Part shown: positions 17,634 through 30,289 of the stretch, one piece after another | Layout: every line of letters starts with the position of its first letter | How positions within the stretch are numbered: the stretch's first letter is position 1 | Origin: Hyphomicrobiales bacterium | GTDB taxonomy: Bacteria; Pseudomonadota; Alphaproteobacteria; Rhizobiales; Rhizobiaceae | Assembly: GCA_017305935.1 (NCBI GenBank) | Contig: JAFKJU010000005.1 | Coordinates: 330,585 to 394,584, forward strand | Length of the DNA stretch: 64,000 nucleotides | Direction: 5' to 3' | Made by a program: the position numbers and the translations under genes | Notes under the pieces: generated by a model | Seen by the model: only the letters and a program-made list of their open reading frames with translations | The model's database searches: none | What the model was told of the DNA's origin: nothing

Positions 17634-18446
17634 TCAAGCCGTCCCGTCGATCCGCGCCTGCAGGGCGATCGCGCCATGCGGCGCATTGACCTTGCCCTCA
17701 TGGATCATGAAGGCATAGACGTCGCGCGGCATTTTCTCGACCTTCCTGTGCTCATCGACCAGCGGCAGGTCGCTGGGCACCTTGCCCTCAGCCCAGGTCT
17801 TCAGCCGCTCTGCCCAGTCGCCCAGATCCTTGTCGTCGTAGCAGGTCGGAATATCGTCCGAGCCTTTCTGCAGGCGGGCATAGACGAAATCGGCGGTGAC
17901 GTCTGCCACCATTGGATAATCGAAATGCTCGGCGCAAACCGGGGCCACGCCGTATTTTTCCAGCATCGTTACGAATTCCGGTACCTTGAAGGAATCGTGG
18001 CGCACTTCCACCACATGGCGCAAAGCAATGCCGTCCTGCTTCGCCGGCAGCAGTTTCAGAAACGCCTCGAAATCCTGCGGATCGAATTTCTTCGTCGGTG
18101 CGAACTGCCAGAGCAGCGGACCGAGATGATCGCCAAGCTCGCTGATGCCGGAGGACAGGAACTTCTCCATCGACTCGCCGGCTTCGGCCAGCACACGGCG
18201 ATTGGTAACGAAACGCGTTGCCTTCAGCGAGAAGACAAAATCCTCGGGCACATCCGCCGCCCATTTCGCGAAGGTTTCCGGCTTCTGGGTGCTGTAATAG
18301 GTGCCGTTGACCTCGATGATGCGCATCTGGCGGCTGGCGTAATGCAACTCGTCTTTCTGCTTGAGATCGGCAGGATAGAAATGTCCGCGCCACGGTTCGA
18401 ACGTCCAGCCGCCGATGCCGGTGCGGATCGTGCCTTGCTTCGTCAT
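17634..18446 (-). CDS. DUF72-family protein
   Basis: A 270-residue protein; the start is ATG 18446 (MTKQGTIRTGIGGWTFEPWR), 43 codons inside the longest frame. The family core is clear: GIGGWTFEPWRGHFYP at the N-terminus, FSLKATRFVTNRR, LGPLLWQFAPTKKFD, HVVEVRHDSF, and FVYARLQKG near residue 190. DUF72 proteins have a TIM-barrel-like fold of unknown activity and often lie near DNA repair or stress genes. It may be cotranscribed with the GST and uvrA upstream (34-base gap). Confidence 0.88.
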   Translation of the reverse strand: MTKQGTIRTGIGGWTFEPWRGHFYPADLKQKDELHYASRQMRIIEVNGTYYSTQKPETFAKWAADVPEDFVFSLKATRFVTNRRVLAEAGESMEKFLSSGISELGDHLGPLLWQFAPTKKFDPQDFEAFLKLLPAKQDGIALRHVVEVRHDSFKVPEFVTMLEKYGVAPVCAEHFDYPMVADVTADFVYARLQKGSDDIPTCYDDKDLGDWAERLKTWAEGKVPSDLPLVDEHRKVEKMPRDVYAFMIHEGKVNAPHGAIALQARIDGTA

Positions 18447-18480
18447 CTGAGGATCCCCAATTGGTGCTTCGAGAGAAAAT

Positions 18481-19104
18481 TCAAGACGGTGGAATGAAAG
18501 GTTGAGAAATTTCCTGAAACGCCGCTTGCGCCTCGAAATGCCGGCAATGGGTTGCGAGCGCAGGGTAATCATCAAGCTTCAGCAGATCGGGATGGGATTC
18601 CGCAGCATGCCGCATCGCGCAGACGACGGCGACATCCGCATGGGTGATGCGGTCCTCGAACAGAAATTCCCCTGTTTTAGCCGCGCAGATATCCTCCAGC
18701 GCCGCAAGCGTGGAACCGATCTGCGAAGCGCAACGCTTCGACCAGATTTCGGAGCCATATTCATGCAGCCGCATCTCATAAAACAGGCTGACGGCCTTGT
18801 CGGCGAGGCCGGTGGCGAGCGCGGTCACTTTCATGGCATGGCGGCGCTTTTCGCCCTGCGGCCAAAGCCGCCGGCTCTCCGGCACCAGGCCATCGATATG
18901 GTCGAGGATGGTGACGCTGTCGACCAGCACGAAACCGTCATCCAGCACCATGGTCGGCACCCGCATCAGCGGGTTGAGTTCGCGGATGCGCTCGCCATCG
19001 CCGAACACCGACCACGGCCGGTGCTCGAAGGGCAGGCCGTAGATGCGCAATGCCAGCGCCACGCGGCGCACGAAGGAGGAATCGTATTGGCCGATCAGGA
19101 TCAT
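18481..19104 (-). CDS. Glutathione S-transferase family protein
   Basis: A 207-residue protein; the start is ATG 19104 (MILIGQYDSSFVRRVALALR), four bases after the uvrA stop, so it is translationally close to uvrA. It has an N-terminal thioredoxin-like domain with the catalytic-type serine in QYDSSFVRR and the glutathione-binding cis-proline and ES-type loop (MRVPTMVLDDGFVLVDSVTIL), then an all-helical C-terminal domain (residues 85-207). The substrate is unknown. It is downstream of uvrA and upstream of the DUF72 gene on the same strand. Confidence 0.9.
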   Translation of the reverse strand: MILIGQYDSSFVRRVALALRIYGLPFEHRPWSVFGDGERIRELNPLMRVPTMVLDDGFVLVDSVTILDHIDGLVPESRRLWPQGEKRRHAMKVTALATGLADKAVSLFYEMRLHEYGSEIWSKRCASQIGSTLAALEDICAAKTGEFLFEDRITHADVAVVCAMRHAAESHPDLLKLDDYPALATHCRHFEAQAAFQEISQPFIPPS

Positions 19105-19108
19105 GGCA

Positions 19109-22030
<2,922 letters not shown>

Positions 22031-22168
22031 GGGGCTCACTCATATCCGGCCGGCAAGGGACATCCGGTCAATCCGGTCCTTATGTAGTCACGCTTTCGGG
22101 CATGTCGAGATGGAAATCCAGGATTCGCCACCCCAGGACTCACTTGACGGCAGCATAGCGAATTATTA

Positions 22169-22183
22169 GAACAAAAAAAGAAC
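22169..22183. promoter_or_regulatory. LexA (SOS) box between uvrA and ssb
   Basis: GAAC followed by seven A residues and GAAC is an exact match to the alphaproteobacterial LexA operator GAAC-N7-GAAC. It lies between the divergent uvrA (start 22030) and ssb (start 22298), so one operator could control both. Confidence 0.88.
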
Positions 22184-22297
22184 AAATTTGTTTGTGGATT
22201 ATTATCGTCAGAGGACTGCGAGCGGATTATATTGGTTTAAGATACCGCGATAACGAAAACGGATCCCGCCGGGATGGCGGCAGGCAGGGTGAGGCGT

Positions 22298-22819
22298 ATG
22301 GCTGGCAGTGTCAACAAGGTAATTCTGATCGGAAACGTCGGTGCGGATCCGGAAATCCGGCGCACGCAGGACGGCAAGCCGATCGCGAACCTGCGGATCG
22401 CCACGTCGGAGACCTGGCGCGACCGCAATTCCGGCGAGCGCCGCGAAAAGACCGAATGGCACAGTGTCGTCGTGTTCAACGAGGGCCTGTGCAAGGTGGT
22501 CGAGCAATATGTGAAGAAGGGCGCCAAGCTTTATATCGAAGGCGCTTTGCAGACCCGCAAGTGGCAGGACCGTGACGGGCAGGACCGGTACTCGACGGAA
22601 GTCGTCCTGCAGGGCTTCAATTCGACGCTCACCATGCTGGATGGTCGCGGCGAAGGCGGTGGCCGTAGCGTTGGCAGCGACTACGGCTCCGGCGGCGGCT
22701 ACGACAATGATTTCGGCCAATCCTCCGCCCCGCGTGGCGGTGGCCAGAGCCGTGGCAGCCAGGGCAGCTCCGGTGGTGGTAATTTCTCGCGCGACCTCGA
22801 CGACGACATTCCCTTCTGA
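22298..22819 (+). CDS. ssb: Single-stranded DNA-binding protein
   Basis: A 173-residue protein; the start is ATG 22298 ([20 protein letters not shown]), eight codons inside the longest frame. It has an N-terminal OB fold (residues 1-110, with [20 protein letters not shown]), a glycine/serine-rich flexible linker, and the acidic tip DLDDDIPF that recruits repair and replication partners. It is divergent from uvrA with a shared LexA box, as in many proteobacteria. Confidence 0.98.
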   Translation: MAGSVNKVILIGNVGADPEIRRTQDGKPIANLRIATSETWRDRNSGERREKTEWHSVVVFNEGLCKVVEQYVKKGAKLYIEGALQTRKWQDRDGQDRYSTEVVLQGFNSTLTMLDGRGEGGGRSVGSDYGSGGGYDNDFGQSSAPRGGGQSRGSQGSSGGGNFSRDLDDDIPF

Positions 22820-22846
22820 TTGTAAACGGACGGGTGAATAGAGCCG

Positions 22847-23374
22847 ATGGATGCCACACCTGAAATCGAGATTGCTGCTATAACGGCAGCGCATATCGAC
22901 GGTTTTCATGACGCACTCGATGCGGTGGCGCGTGAACGCAAGTATCTGACGATGCTTGAAGCGCCGCCGCTTCCCAGAATCCGTGAGTTCGTGCTCGACA
23001 TGATAGACAAACGGAACCCGCAATTGGTTGCGGTTTGCGATGGTCAGGTTGTCGGCTGGTGCGATATTCGGCGGGATTTTTTTCCGTCCCATGCGCATAG
23101 AGGCACCTTGGGGATGGGAATTATTTCCGCTTATCGGGGGAGAGGCGTGGGGCGTAGATTGATCTATGCAGCACTGGAAAAAGCATTTCAGGAAAGATTC
23201 ATGCGTATCGAGCTTTCTGTTCATGCGGACAACATGCCGGCCATCGCGCTCTATGAAAAAGCCGGCTTCATTTCCGAAGGTTTGCACAAACACGCCGTCT
23301 GTATTGACGAGCGCTTTATCGACGCGATCACGATGGCAAAGATACTCGACACAAAGCGGCAGCCCATATCATAA
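22847..23374 (+). CDS. GNAT-family N-acetyltransferase
   Basis: A 175-residue protein with the acetyl-CoA pyrophosphate loop YRGRGVGRRLIYAALEKA near residues 98-115 and the downstream SVHADNMPAIALYEKAGF motif, typical of acetyltransferases acting on amino groups of small molecules or proteins (RimI/phosphinothricin-like). The substrate is unknown. Codon use is somewhat more AT-rich than in ssb or uvrA (for example ATTATTTCC and GAAAAAGCC), which may indicate more recent acquisition. It lies 27 bases after ssb, so it might share its transcript, and is convergent with marC. Confidence 0.88.
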   Translation: MDATPEIEIAAITAAHIDGFHDALDAVARERKYLTMLEAPPLPRIREFVLDMIDKRNPQLVAVCDGQVVGWCDIRRDFFPSHAHRGTLGMGIISAYRGRGVGRRLIYAALEKAFQERFMRIELSVHADNMPAIALYEKAGFISEGLHKHAVCIDERFIDAITMAKILDTKRQPIS

Positions 23375-23443
23375 AAATTGCCGGTGACGGCCGTGTCGAA
23401 TTGGCAAGGTCTTGAGCCAGTTCGCCAATTCAGCGGGCAGATT

Positions 23444-24070
23444 TTATGACGGCAGGGCGAAGGCCGAACGGATGCCGTCGACGACGAATTGTGCGGCAAG
23501 GGCGGCGAGGATGACGCCGAGCAGGCGGGTCAGGATGGCGCGGCCGGTGACGCCGAGAAAGCGGTCGATGCGCTCGGCGACCACCATCGTCGCGTAGAGC
23601 AGCGCCGCGCAGAAGGCGATGATGGCAATGAGTTGCAGCCGCCCGATGGCGGTCGGCATCGAGCCGGCCAGCAGGATGGTCGCCGAGATGGCGCCGGGGC
23701 CGGCGATCAGAGGCAGAGCGAGGGGGAAGACGGCGATATTGTGGATGTGATCCTTGGTGATCGCCACTTCCGAGGTTTTTTCCTTTCGCTCCTGGCGCTT
23801 TTCGAACACCATTTCGAAGGCGATCCAGAAAAGCAGCAGCCCGCCCGCCAGCCGGAACGCGCCGATGGAAATGCCAAGCACAGCCAGCACGCTGGCCCCG
23901 AACAGGGCGAAGACGGCGAGGATGAAGAAGGCGATGACGGTGCCGCGTAGCGCTACCTGCTTGCGCTGGTCGCGGCTCATGCCGACGGTGAGACCCAGGA
24001 AAATCGGTGCGAGGCCGGGCGGATCGAGCGTTACCAGCAACGTCGTCAGGGCATTGATCAATATGTCCAC
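23444..24070 (-). CDS. MarC-family (UPF0056) integral membrane protein
   Basis: A 208-residue protein with about six hydrophobic segments. It begins MDILINALTTLLVTLDPPGLAPIFL; the conserved DPPGLAPIFLGLT and PLALPLIAGPGAIS segments are the two inverted-repeat hallmarks of the MarC family. A charged loop (FEKRQERKEKTSE) sits in the middle. Despite the name (multiple antibiotic resistance locus) no transport activity is established. It lies downstream of sixA on the same strand with a 89-base gap. Confidence 0.93.
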   Translation of the reverse strand: MDILINALTTLLVTLDPPGLAPIFLGLTVGMSRDQRKQVALRGTVIAFFILAVFALFGASVLAVLGISIGAFRLAGGLLLFWIAFEMVFEKRQERKEKTSEVAITKDHIHNIAVFPLALPLIAGPGAISATILLAGSMPTAIGRLQLIAIIAFCAALLYATMVVAERIDRFLGVTGRAILTRLLGVILAALAAQFVVDGIRSAFALPS

Positions 24071-24159
24071 GGTACGTCATCCCCTTTACCCGGGGCCGGC
24101 GGGCATTCCACTTCTTCGCCACCGCGGCCATCCGGCGGTCATGAACGCTTGAAGTCTCC

Positions 24160-24642
24160 TCAGGGCGTCACCACCGCTGTGACCTGCCATTCGCCGACGC
24201 CGGTCCGGTCGAGGACGGCAAGACCGGCGGTCGGATAGCCGCTGGGAAAATGGCGGTGCGTTTCTTCCGATCCGGCCAGCCGCTCGAACAGTTCCTCCAT
24301 GGTCGGATTGTGGCCGACCAGCATCACCGACGTTTCCGGTCGCGATGCGAGCACGGTGAGATATGTATCGAGACTGCCCTCATAAAGAATGTCGGCGACG
24401 TCGAGCGCTACGTTGTCGCTGAGGCCGGCAAGCACGATGTCGCTGGTCTGCCGGCAGCGCGTTGCAGATGAGGATACCAGCGCATCCGGCGTCCAGCCCG
24501 CCTGCCGCATTTCATCTCCAATGAAAGCGGCTTCTTCGCGGCCGGTCGGGTCGAGTTCGCGCTGCTTGTCACGCTCGCCCGGCCGCGCGGCGGCCGCTTT
24601 CGCGTGGCGAAGGAGATAGAGGCGGGTGATGCTGCATGGCAT
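24160..24642 (-). CDS. SixA-type phosphohistidine phosphatase (histidine phosphatase family)
   Basis: A 160-residue protein; the start is ATG 24642 (MPCSITRLYLLRHAKAAAA). It has the catalytic RHA motif (LLRHAKAAA, phospho-accepting His at about residue 13) and the second catalytic His in MLVGHNPTMEEL. The short length is that of SixA rather than of phosphoglycerate mutases. SixA removes phosphate from histidine phosphotransfer or PTS proteins; the partner here is unknown. Rhizobia have a nitrogen-PTS that would be a candidate. Confidence 0.88.
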   Translation of the reverse strand: MPCSITRLYLLRHAKAAAARPGERDKQRELDPTGREEAAFIGDEMRQAGWTPDALVSSSATRCRQTSDIVLAGLSDNVALDVADILYEGSLDTYLTVLASRPETSVMLVGHNPTMEELFERLAGSEETHRHFPSGYPTAGLAVLDRTGVGEWQVTAVVTP

Positions 24643-24950
24643 GAAGAACTGGCTCCGTGGTGTCTGGTACGGCAATCGGGGCGCCCGCGTCGCGCCGCCT
24701 TTCCGGTGGCGGCAAGATTACAGAATGTCGTTGGCTAATCCAGCCTTCTCGCGGCTTGCGGCACAGACAATCGACCGCCTGTTCCATTGCGAAACGGATG
24801 GCGCGAAACGCAAACTGGCGCGGAGCTTGCTTGCCAAACTTGCTGCCATCTTTCGCCCTGCTGCGATCTGCTTGGAATTTTGATGAAAAAAGAGACGTTT
24901 AGCGGAATTTTAAGTCAGATTTATTATTGTGCTCAAAGCCTCTCTGAGAC

Positions 24951-24980
24951 TTGAATCGCCAATGGCTGTTAAGGTATACA
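24951..24980 (+). promoter_or_regulatory. Predicted housekeeping promoter of dksA
   Basis: -35 TTGAAT (24951-24956) and -10 TATACA (24975-24980) are separated by 18 bases. The start point would fall near 24987, giving a short leader before the ribosome site CAGGAG and the dksA start at 25014. The rest of 24643-25013 shows no gene. Confidence 0.55.
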
Positions 24981-25013
24981 CCCGCCATTGAGATGTTCTT
25001 CAGGAGAATCGCG

Positions 25014-25433
25014 TTGAGTGAGAAGATCGATCTTAACAACTATGTTCTCTCGGAATCCGATGAGTTCATGAATGCCAGCCAGCGTGCCTATTTTCGCGCA
25101 AAACTGATCGCATGGAAAAACGACATCCTGCGTGAAGCCCGCGAAACGCTCGGGCATCTGGCTGAGGAAAGCGCAAATCATCCCGACTTGGCTGACCGTG
25201 CTTCGTCGGAAACCGACCGGGCGATCGAGCTCCGGGCGCGGGACCGGCAGCGCAAGCTGATTTCGAAAATCGATGCAGCCTTGCAGCGGATCGACGACGG
25301 CACCTACGGCTACTGTGAGGAGACAGGTGAGCCGATCGGTCTGAAGCGGCTCGACGCTCGTCCGATCGCAACCCTGTCGATCGAGGCCCAGGAGCGTCAC
25401 GAGCGGCGCGAGAAGGTCTATCGGGACGAGTAA
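25014..25433 (+). CDS. dksA: RNA polymerase-binding transcription factor DksA, zinc-finger-degenerate
   Basis: A 139-residue protein that enters the RNA polymerase secondary channel and works with ppGpp in the stringent response. The start is TTG 25014 (MSEKIDLNNYVLSESDEFMN), with CAGGAG eight bases upstream. The coiled-coil tip motif DxxDxA is at D58-L-A-D61-R-A63. The zinc-finger region YGYCEETGEPIGLKRLDARP keeps only one of the four usual cysteines: C101 remains, while the other positions are T104, S122 and A125. Zinc binding in the normal way is therefore impossible; the fold must hold without it, as reported for other alphaproteobacterial DksA. It is monocistronic with a very strong terminator. 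Confidence 0.95.
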   Translation: MSEKIDLNNYVLSESDEFMNASQRAYFRAKLIAWKNDILREARETLGHLAEESANHPDLADRASSETDRAIELRARDRQRKLISKIDAALQRIDDGTYGYCEETGEPIGLKRLDARPIATLSIEAQERHERREKVYRDE

Positions 25434-25480
25434 CGCATCCGGTCGCGAGGCAACGATATCGCGATCTCCATGATTTTACC

Positions 25481-25514
25481 TGCCGTGCGATCCCGGGATC
25501 GCACGGCATTTTTA
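25481..25514 (+). terminator. Terminator of dksA
   Basis: A perfect 28-base palindrome (25481-25508; arms TGCCGTGCGATCCC and its complement, effective 4-base loop) followed by TTTTTA. It may also end the convergent fliO-like gene. Confidence 0.9.
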
Positions 25515-25527
25515 TTTGCGAGCCGTC

Positions 25528-26361
25528 TTAATTGTTTTCGCCGCCGAAAATGCGCGCCATCTGCGCCTGCATTGCGCGCTGGTCGGCATTGGCGGGGGCC
25601 GGCGGTCCGCCCGTGTTGCGCGGGGCGGCCGGCGTCGCCGGACGGACGGAGGTCGGTTGGGAGCGTTGCTGGTTGGCGCGGCCGGCTTCGAGGCGCGAGG
25701 CCATTTCGGCTTCCAGCATCCGCTCGAAATCGTTCATCTGTTCGCTGATCACCGCCGCTTTGGGTGGAGCCGTGGTCTGCGCAGGCGCGGCGCGGCGCGC
25801 CGGCTCCGGTTTCGCCGTCACGGCAGGCGGTGTGACCGGGCGTGGCTCGGACGGCGTCTCTTCGCTATTGAAGCGACTTTCGGCGCGGCTGCGCCAGGCA
25901 TCGGCGGGGCCTATGGCCGCGCGCGCCGGTTCCTCACGCCAGGGCGGCGTGAAGGCCGGATGGGGCGGGGCGTCGTCGCGCGCGTCCTCGAAGGCATGGT
26001 CGTCCTTCGTCTCGTCGTCGTCATAAAAGCTGGCGGCGGGGAATGCTTCGGAAATATCGTCATAGTCGGCGTCGCCTTCGGCGACGATCCTGCTTTCGAT
26101 CACCACATCGGTCGGGCCGCCGATCATGATCAGATGCTCGATATTGTCGCGCCGCACCAACACAAGGCGGCGGCGGGTATCGACAGGGGTGCTGTCGAGC
26201 ACCTGCAGGCGGTTCTCCCGGCCGCGGCTGGCGCGCAGGAAGGGCAGCGGGCCGCGATTGCGAATGAAGCGCAGGACCATCACAAGGCAGGCCAGCGCTA
26301 TGCCGACGCCCGCGATCGCGACGAGCAGGCGTCCTCCATAATTTCCGACGACGTCTTCCAT
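25528..26361 (-). CDS. FliO-like membrane protein with long disordered tail
   Basis: A 277-residue protein; the start is ATG 26361 (MEDVVGNYGGRLLVAIAGVG) with GGAG nine bases upstream. One transmembrane segment (residues 11-33, LLVAIAGVGIALACLVMVLR) is followed by a FliO-like domain (VDTRRRLVLVRRDNIEHLIM, IGGPTDVVIES). The rest (from about residue 90) is acidic, then proline/alanine-rich and probably disordered, and ends with helices containing QMNDFERMLEAEMASRLEAG and QMARIFGGENN. FliO helps assemble the flagellar export gate, but no other flagellar gene is nearby, so a different role cannot be excluded. It is divergent from cckA. Confidence 0.72.
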   Translation of the reverse strand: MEDVVGNYGGRLLVAIAGVGIALACLVMVLRFIRNRGPLPFLRASRGRENRLQVLDSTPVDTRRRLVLVRRDNIEHLIMIGGPTDVVIESRIVAEGDADYDDISEAFPAASFYDDDETKDDHAFEDARDDAPPHPAFTPPWREEPARAAIGPADAWRSRAESRFNSEETPSEPRPVTPPAVTAKPEPARRAAPAQTTAPPKAAVISEQMNDFERMLEAEMASRLEAGRANQQRSQPTSVRPATPAAPRNTGGPPAPANADQRAMQAQMARIFGGENN

Positions 26362-26661
26362 GCTATAGTTCTCCAGGAACCGACTGTTGCGGCGGCGGCG
26401 ATTCCGGTCAAGGCGCAATTCGCGGTTACGCACCGGAAGATGGGCCGGTGGCGCGGTTCGAGGCGTCTTACCGCTGATTTTGCCGTGGTGACAGCGGCCT
26501 GTCGAGCGCCGCCGCCACAAGATGACGTAAATCTTTGTGAATAGGTGGGCGAAGGCGAGATGCTTAAGCTTTTTGCGATAGCGACAAATTGATAGATCTG
26601 GAAAGTGCTGCTGATTCCACCTGCCCGAGGCCGTCGGCGCGCAGCCAGTTGCGAGGAATTC

Positions 26662-29268
26662 ATGACGAAAGTGCCGCCACAAGGCGACAAGAATGCGCCC
26701 CTGGTCGATCGCGACGTGCGCTCCGGCACGGCGGCGCGCATCATTCTGCTGGCGATCGTGCTGATCGGCATGTCGGTCGCTTTCGTCGTCTTCAAGCGCC
26801 AGCTCGGCAACGAGATCGTGCTCGGTCTGCTCGGCGTTCTCGCCATGGTCGGCGTGTTCTTCCTGGTGTCGTCGGTCATCGGCTTCATCGAGGTGATGCC
26901 GCAGCGTCAGTCGGACGGGCTTGGCAAATCCTTCCTCGACAGCCATCCGGACGGCACGCTGATCACCGACGAGCGCGGCCGAGTCGTCTATGCCAATGCC
27001 TCCTATGGCGTGCTGACCGGCGCGGCCAAGCCGACAGAGGTGCAGACGCTGGAAACCCTGCTGTCGCGCCATCGCGAATCCAACGAGGCGTTGTATCGTC
27101 TCACCAATGGCCTGCGCGAAGGCCGCAACGGCCATGAGGAATTCCGCCTGATGCGGCCGCTGGGCGCGGCGAGCGCTGGCCCGGCCGCCCACTGGTATCG
27201 GTTGAAGGCGAGGCTCTTGCCGAAGACAGACGGAAAAGGCGCGCTGCATGTCTGGCAGATCACCGACATCACCATTGATCGCGACGATCAGGAGCGCTTC
27301 TTCAAGGAATTGCAGAACGCCATCGATTATCTCGACCATGCGCCCGCCGGCTTCTTCTCGGCTGGCCGCAAGGGCGAGATCGTCTATCTCAACGCCACAC
27401 TGGCCGAGTGGCTGGGCATCGACCTGACCAAATTCGCGCCGGGCTCGATGAGCATCGGCGACCTCGTCGCCGGCGAGGGACTGGCGCTAATCCAGTCGGT
27501 GAAGGCCGAGCCGGGACTGAACCGCACCGAAACCTTCAATCTCGACCTGCGCCGCTCGAACGGCCAGAGCCTGCCGGTGCAGATGGTGCATCGGGTGACC
27601 GCGTTGCGTGACGGCGCGCCGGGCGAAAGCCTGACCATCGTGCTCACCCGCCAGGGCGCTGATGATGTCGACGGCTCCGCCTCCGCCGCTTCGATGCGTT
27701 TCGCCCGCTTCTTCAATAACACGCCGATGGCCATTGCCTCGGTCGATGGCGAAGGCCGCATCCTGCGCACCAACGCACCCTTCCTGAAGATGTTTTCCAG
27801 TGTCGTCTCGCGTGACGATATCGAGCGCGGCGCGCTGCTGGAAACCATCGTTCACGATCAGGATCGCTCGCGGCTGTTGCAGGCACTCTCGGCGGCACGC
27901 GACCGCCAGGGCGATATCGCTCCCATCGACTCCCGCCACCCCAAGGATGACACGCGCCATTTCCGCTTTTATGTCAACGCCGTCATCGATCAGAACGACG
28001 ACGATCCGGAAGAGGTGGCGATCGTCTATGCGGTCGAGGTGACCGAGCAGAAGGCCCTGGAAAACCAGATGGCCCAGACGCAGAAGATGAACGCGGTCGG
28101 CACGCTCGCCGGCGGCATCGCCCATGATTTCAACAATGTGCTGACGGCGATCCTGCTCTCATCCGACCATCTGCTGCTGCAGGTGCGCCCCTCGGATGCC
28201 AGCTTCGCCGACCTGATGGAAATCAAGCGCAACGCCAACCGCGCCGCCGTGCTGGTCCGGCAATTGCTCGCCTTCTCGCGCAAGCAGACGATGCGCCCGA
28301 CCGTGCTCAGTCTCACCGATGTCGTCGGCGACTTGCGCATGCTGGTCGACCGGCTGATTTCCGGCACCAATGTCAAGCTGACGGTCGATTACGGCCGCGA
28401 TCTCTGGCCGGTGAAGACTGACCTGTCACAGTTCGAGCAGGTGCTGATCAATCTCTGTGTCAATGCGCGCGATGCCATGCCGAATGGCGGCACGATCACG
28501 CTACGCACCCGTAACCTTCCCGCCGCCGAGGTGGCGAGCCTGAATTATCCCGAACTGCCGAATGACGATCTGGTCATGATCGAGGTCGCCGATACCGGCA
28601 CCGGCATTCCGCCCGAGATCATGGACAAGATCTTCGAGCCCTTCTTTACCACCAAGGAGGTCGGCAAGGGCACCGGACTTGGACTGGCCATGGTCTATGG
28701 AATCGTCAAGCAGTCCGGCGGCTACATCCATCCGGAATCGGAAGTCGGCAAGGGCACGGTGTTCCGCATCTTCCTGCCGCGCCATGTGATCGAGGTCGCG
28801 CCTGTCATCGCCGCTAACGAGAACTTGCCGGTCGCGCCGGCTGCGACCGAAGCGGAAAAGCCCAAAAAATCAGAGCCCGTCGATCTCACCGGGAAATCCG
28901 CCGTCGTCCTCCTGGTCGAGGACGAGGAGGCTGTGCGGCGCGGCGGCAAGCGCATGCTGGAAACGCGTGGCTACACAGTGCATGAGGCCGGCTCCGGCAT
29001 CGAAGCGCTCGACATTATGGACGAACTCGACGGCAAGGTCGATATCGTCGTCTCCGATGTGGTGATGCCGGAGATGGACGGCCCGACGCTGCTCGGCGAG
29101 CTGCGCAAGAAATATCCGGACCTGAAATTCATCTTCGTCTCGGGCTATGCAGAGGATGCCTTCGCCCGAAACCTGCCCGCCGAGGCCAAGTTCGGCTTCC
29201 TGCCGAAACCGTTTTCGCTCAAGCAACTGGCCGAAGCCGTCTGGGAAATGCTCGACGGCGGCAAATGA
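26662..29268 (+). CDS. cckA: Cell-cycle hybrid histidine kinase CckA
   Basis: An 868-residue protein; the start is ATG 26662 ([20 protein letters not shown]) behind GAGGA. Two transmembrane helices (residues 25-45 and 52-75) are followed by PAS domains (about 95-230, 240-340 and 360-460), the kinase dimerisation helix with H488 ([20 protein letters not shown]), an ATPase domain ([20 protein letters not shown]) and a C-terminal receiver with D799 ([14 protein letters not shown]). The order and the HDFNN H-box are those of CckA, which phosphorylates ChpT and through it CtrA and CpdR to control the alphaproteobacterial cell cycle. chpT and ctrA are not in the window. Confidence 0.94.
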   Translation: MTKVPPQGDKNAPLVDRDVRSGTAARIILLAIVLIGMSVAFVVFKRQLGNEIVLGLLGVLAMVGVFFLVSSVIGFIEVMPQRQSDGLGKSFLDSHPDGTLITDERGRVVYANASYGVLTGAAKPTEVQTLETLLSRHRESNEALYRLTNGLREGRNGHEEFRLMRPLGAASAGPAAHWYRLKARLLPKTDGKGALHVWQITDITIDRDDQERFFKELQNAIDYLDHAPAGFFSAGRKGEIVYLNATLAEWLGIDLTKFAPGSMSIGDLVAGEGLALIQSVKAEPGLNRTETFNLDLRRSNGQSLPVQMVHRVTALRDGAPGESLTIVLTRQGADDVDGSASAASMRFARFFNNTPMAIASVDGEGRILRTNAPFLKMFSSVVSRDDIERGALLETIVHDQDRSRLLQALSAARDRQGDIAPIDSRHPKDDTRHFRFYVNAVIDQNDDDPEEVAIVYAVEVTEQKALENQMAQTQKMNAVGTLAGGIAHDFNNVLTAILLSSDHLLLQVRPSDASFADLMEIKRNANRAAVLVRQLLAFSRKQTMRPTVLSLTDVVGDLRMLVDRLISGTNVKLTVDYGRDLWPVKTDLSQFEQVLINLCVNARDAMPNGGTITLRTRNLPAAEVASLNYPELPNDDLVMIEVADTGTGIPPEIMDKIFEPFFTTKEVGKGTGLGLAMVYGIVKQSGGYIHPESEVGKGTVFRIFLPRHVIEVAPVIAANENLPVAPAATEAEKPKKSEPVDLTGKSAVVLLVEDEEAVRRGGKRMLETRGYTVHEAGSGIEALDIMDELDGKVDIVVSDVVMPEMDGPTLLGELRKKYPDLKFIFVSGYAEDAFARNLPAEAKFGFLPKPFSLKQLAEAVWEMLDGGK

Positions 29269-29292
29269 TGCCGGAGCGGTTGTCTTTATAAG

Positions 29293-29322
29293 AGGGGCGG
29301 ATCCCACGATCCGCCCCTTTTT
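29293..29322. terminator. Terminator between cckA and psuG
   Basis: An 11-bp perfect stem (29293-29303 with 29308-29318), a 4-base loop and T residues after it. It lies between convergent genes, immediately next to the psuG stop. Confidence 0.85.
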
Positions 29323-29323
29323 G

Positions 29324-30244
29324 TTATTTCAGCGCGACCGCGATGCGAGCGGCGAGGCGGGCATTGTTTTCCACCAGCGCGATATTGGTCTTGAGGCTGC
29401 GGCCGTTTGTCAGGTCGAAGATTTTCGACAGCAGGTAGGGTGTCACCGCCTTGCCGCTAATGCCGTCTTCTTCCGCCGCATCAATGGCTTGGCTGATAAA
29501 GCCTTCCATCTCGTCCCGGCCGATTTCATCCTGCTCCGGCACCGGATTGGCGATCAGCATGCCGCCACCGATGCCCATCTGTTCGCGCACGGACTGGAAG
29601 CGGGCGATGCCTTCGGCGCTATTCAGGGTCAGCGGGCTGGCAAAGCCCGAGACCCGCGACCAGAAGGCCGGGAAATCGCGCGAATCGAAGGTAACGACCG
29701 GTACGCCGCGCGTTTCCAGCACTTCCAATGTCTTCGGAATATCAAGGATCGCCTTGGCCCCGGCGCAGACGACGATGACAGCCGTGCGCGCCAATTCTTC
29801 GAGGTCGGCCGAGATATCGAAGCTTTCCTCGGCGCCGCGATGTACGCCGCCGATGCCGCCGGTCGCGAAGACGCGCACGCCGCCGAGCGCGGCCGCAATC
29901 ATCGTCGCCGCGACGGTGGTCGCTCCGGTACGCCCTTCGGCGATCGAGAAGGGTAGGTCGGCGCGCGACACCTTCATCGCGTCCCTGGTCTGCGCCAGCG
30001 CCTCGAGCTGCGGCTCTTCGAGGCCGATATGTAGCACGCCGTTGAGAACGGCAATGGTGGCCGGCACCGCGCCCTCGGCGCGGATGATCGCCTCGACGCT
30101 GCGCGCCATGTCGATATTGCCGGGATAGGGCATGCCATGGGTGATGATCGTCGATTCGAGCGCCACCAGCGGCAGGCCCCTGGCCCTGGCGTCGGCGACT
30201 TCACGCGAATAGACGATCGGAAGAGTGGACTTGGTCTCTGTCAT
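29324..30244 (-). CDS. psuG: Pseudouridine-5'-phosphate glycosidase
   Basis: A 306-residue enzyme that splits pseudouridine 5'-phosphate into uracil and ribose 5-phosphate. Family stretches visible are PLVALESTIITHGMPYPGN at the N-terminus, TIAVLNGVLHIGL, the manganese-site region RVFATGGIGGVHRGAEESFD, and GGGMLIANPVPEQDEIGRDE. The length is standard. It lies 45 bases after psuK on the same strand; together they degrade pseudouridine from RNA turnover. Confidence 0.96.
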   Translation of the reverse strand: MTETKSTLPIVYSREVADARARGLPLVALESTIITHGMPYPGNIDMARSVEAIIRAEGAVPATIAVLNGVLHIGLEEPQLEALAQTRDAMKVSRADLPFSIAEGRTGATTVAATMIAAALGGVRVFATGGIGGVHRGAEESFDISADLEELARTAVIVVCAGAKAILDIPKTLEVLETRGVPVVTFDSRDFPAFWSRVSGFASPLTLNSAEGIARFQSVREQMGIGGGMLIANPVPEQDEIGRDEMEGFISQAIDAAEEDGISGKAVTPYLLSKIFDLTNGRSLKTNIALVENNARLAARIAVALK

Positions 30245-30289
30245 GGTTCGTATCCGTTGGCTGGCGCGAACGGGCGCCAGATGTTTCCC

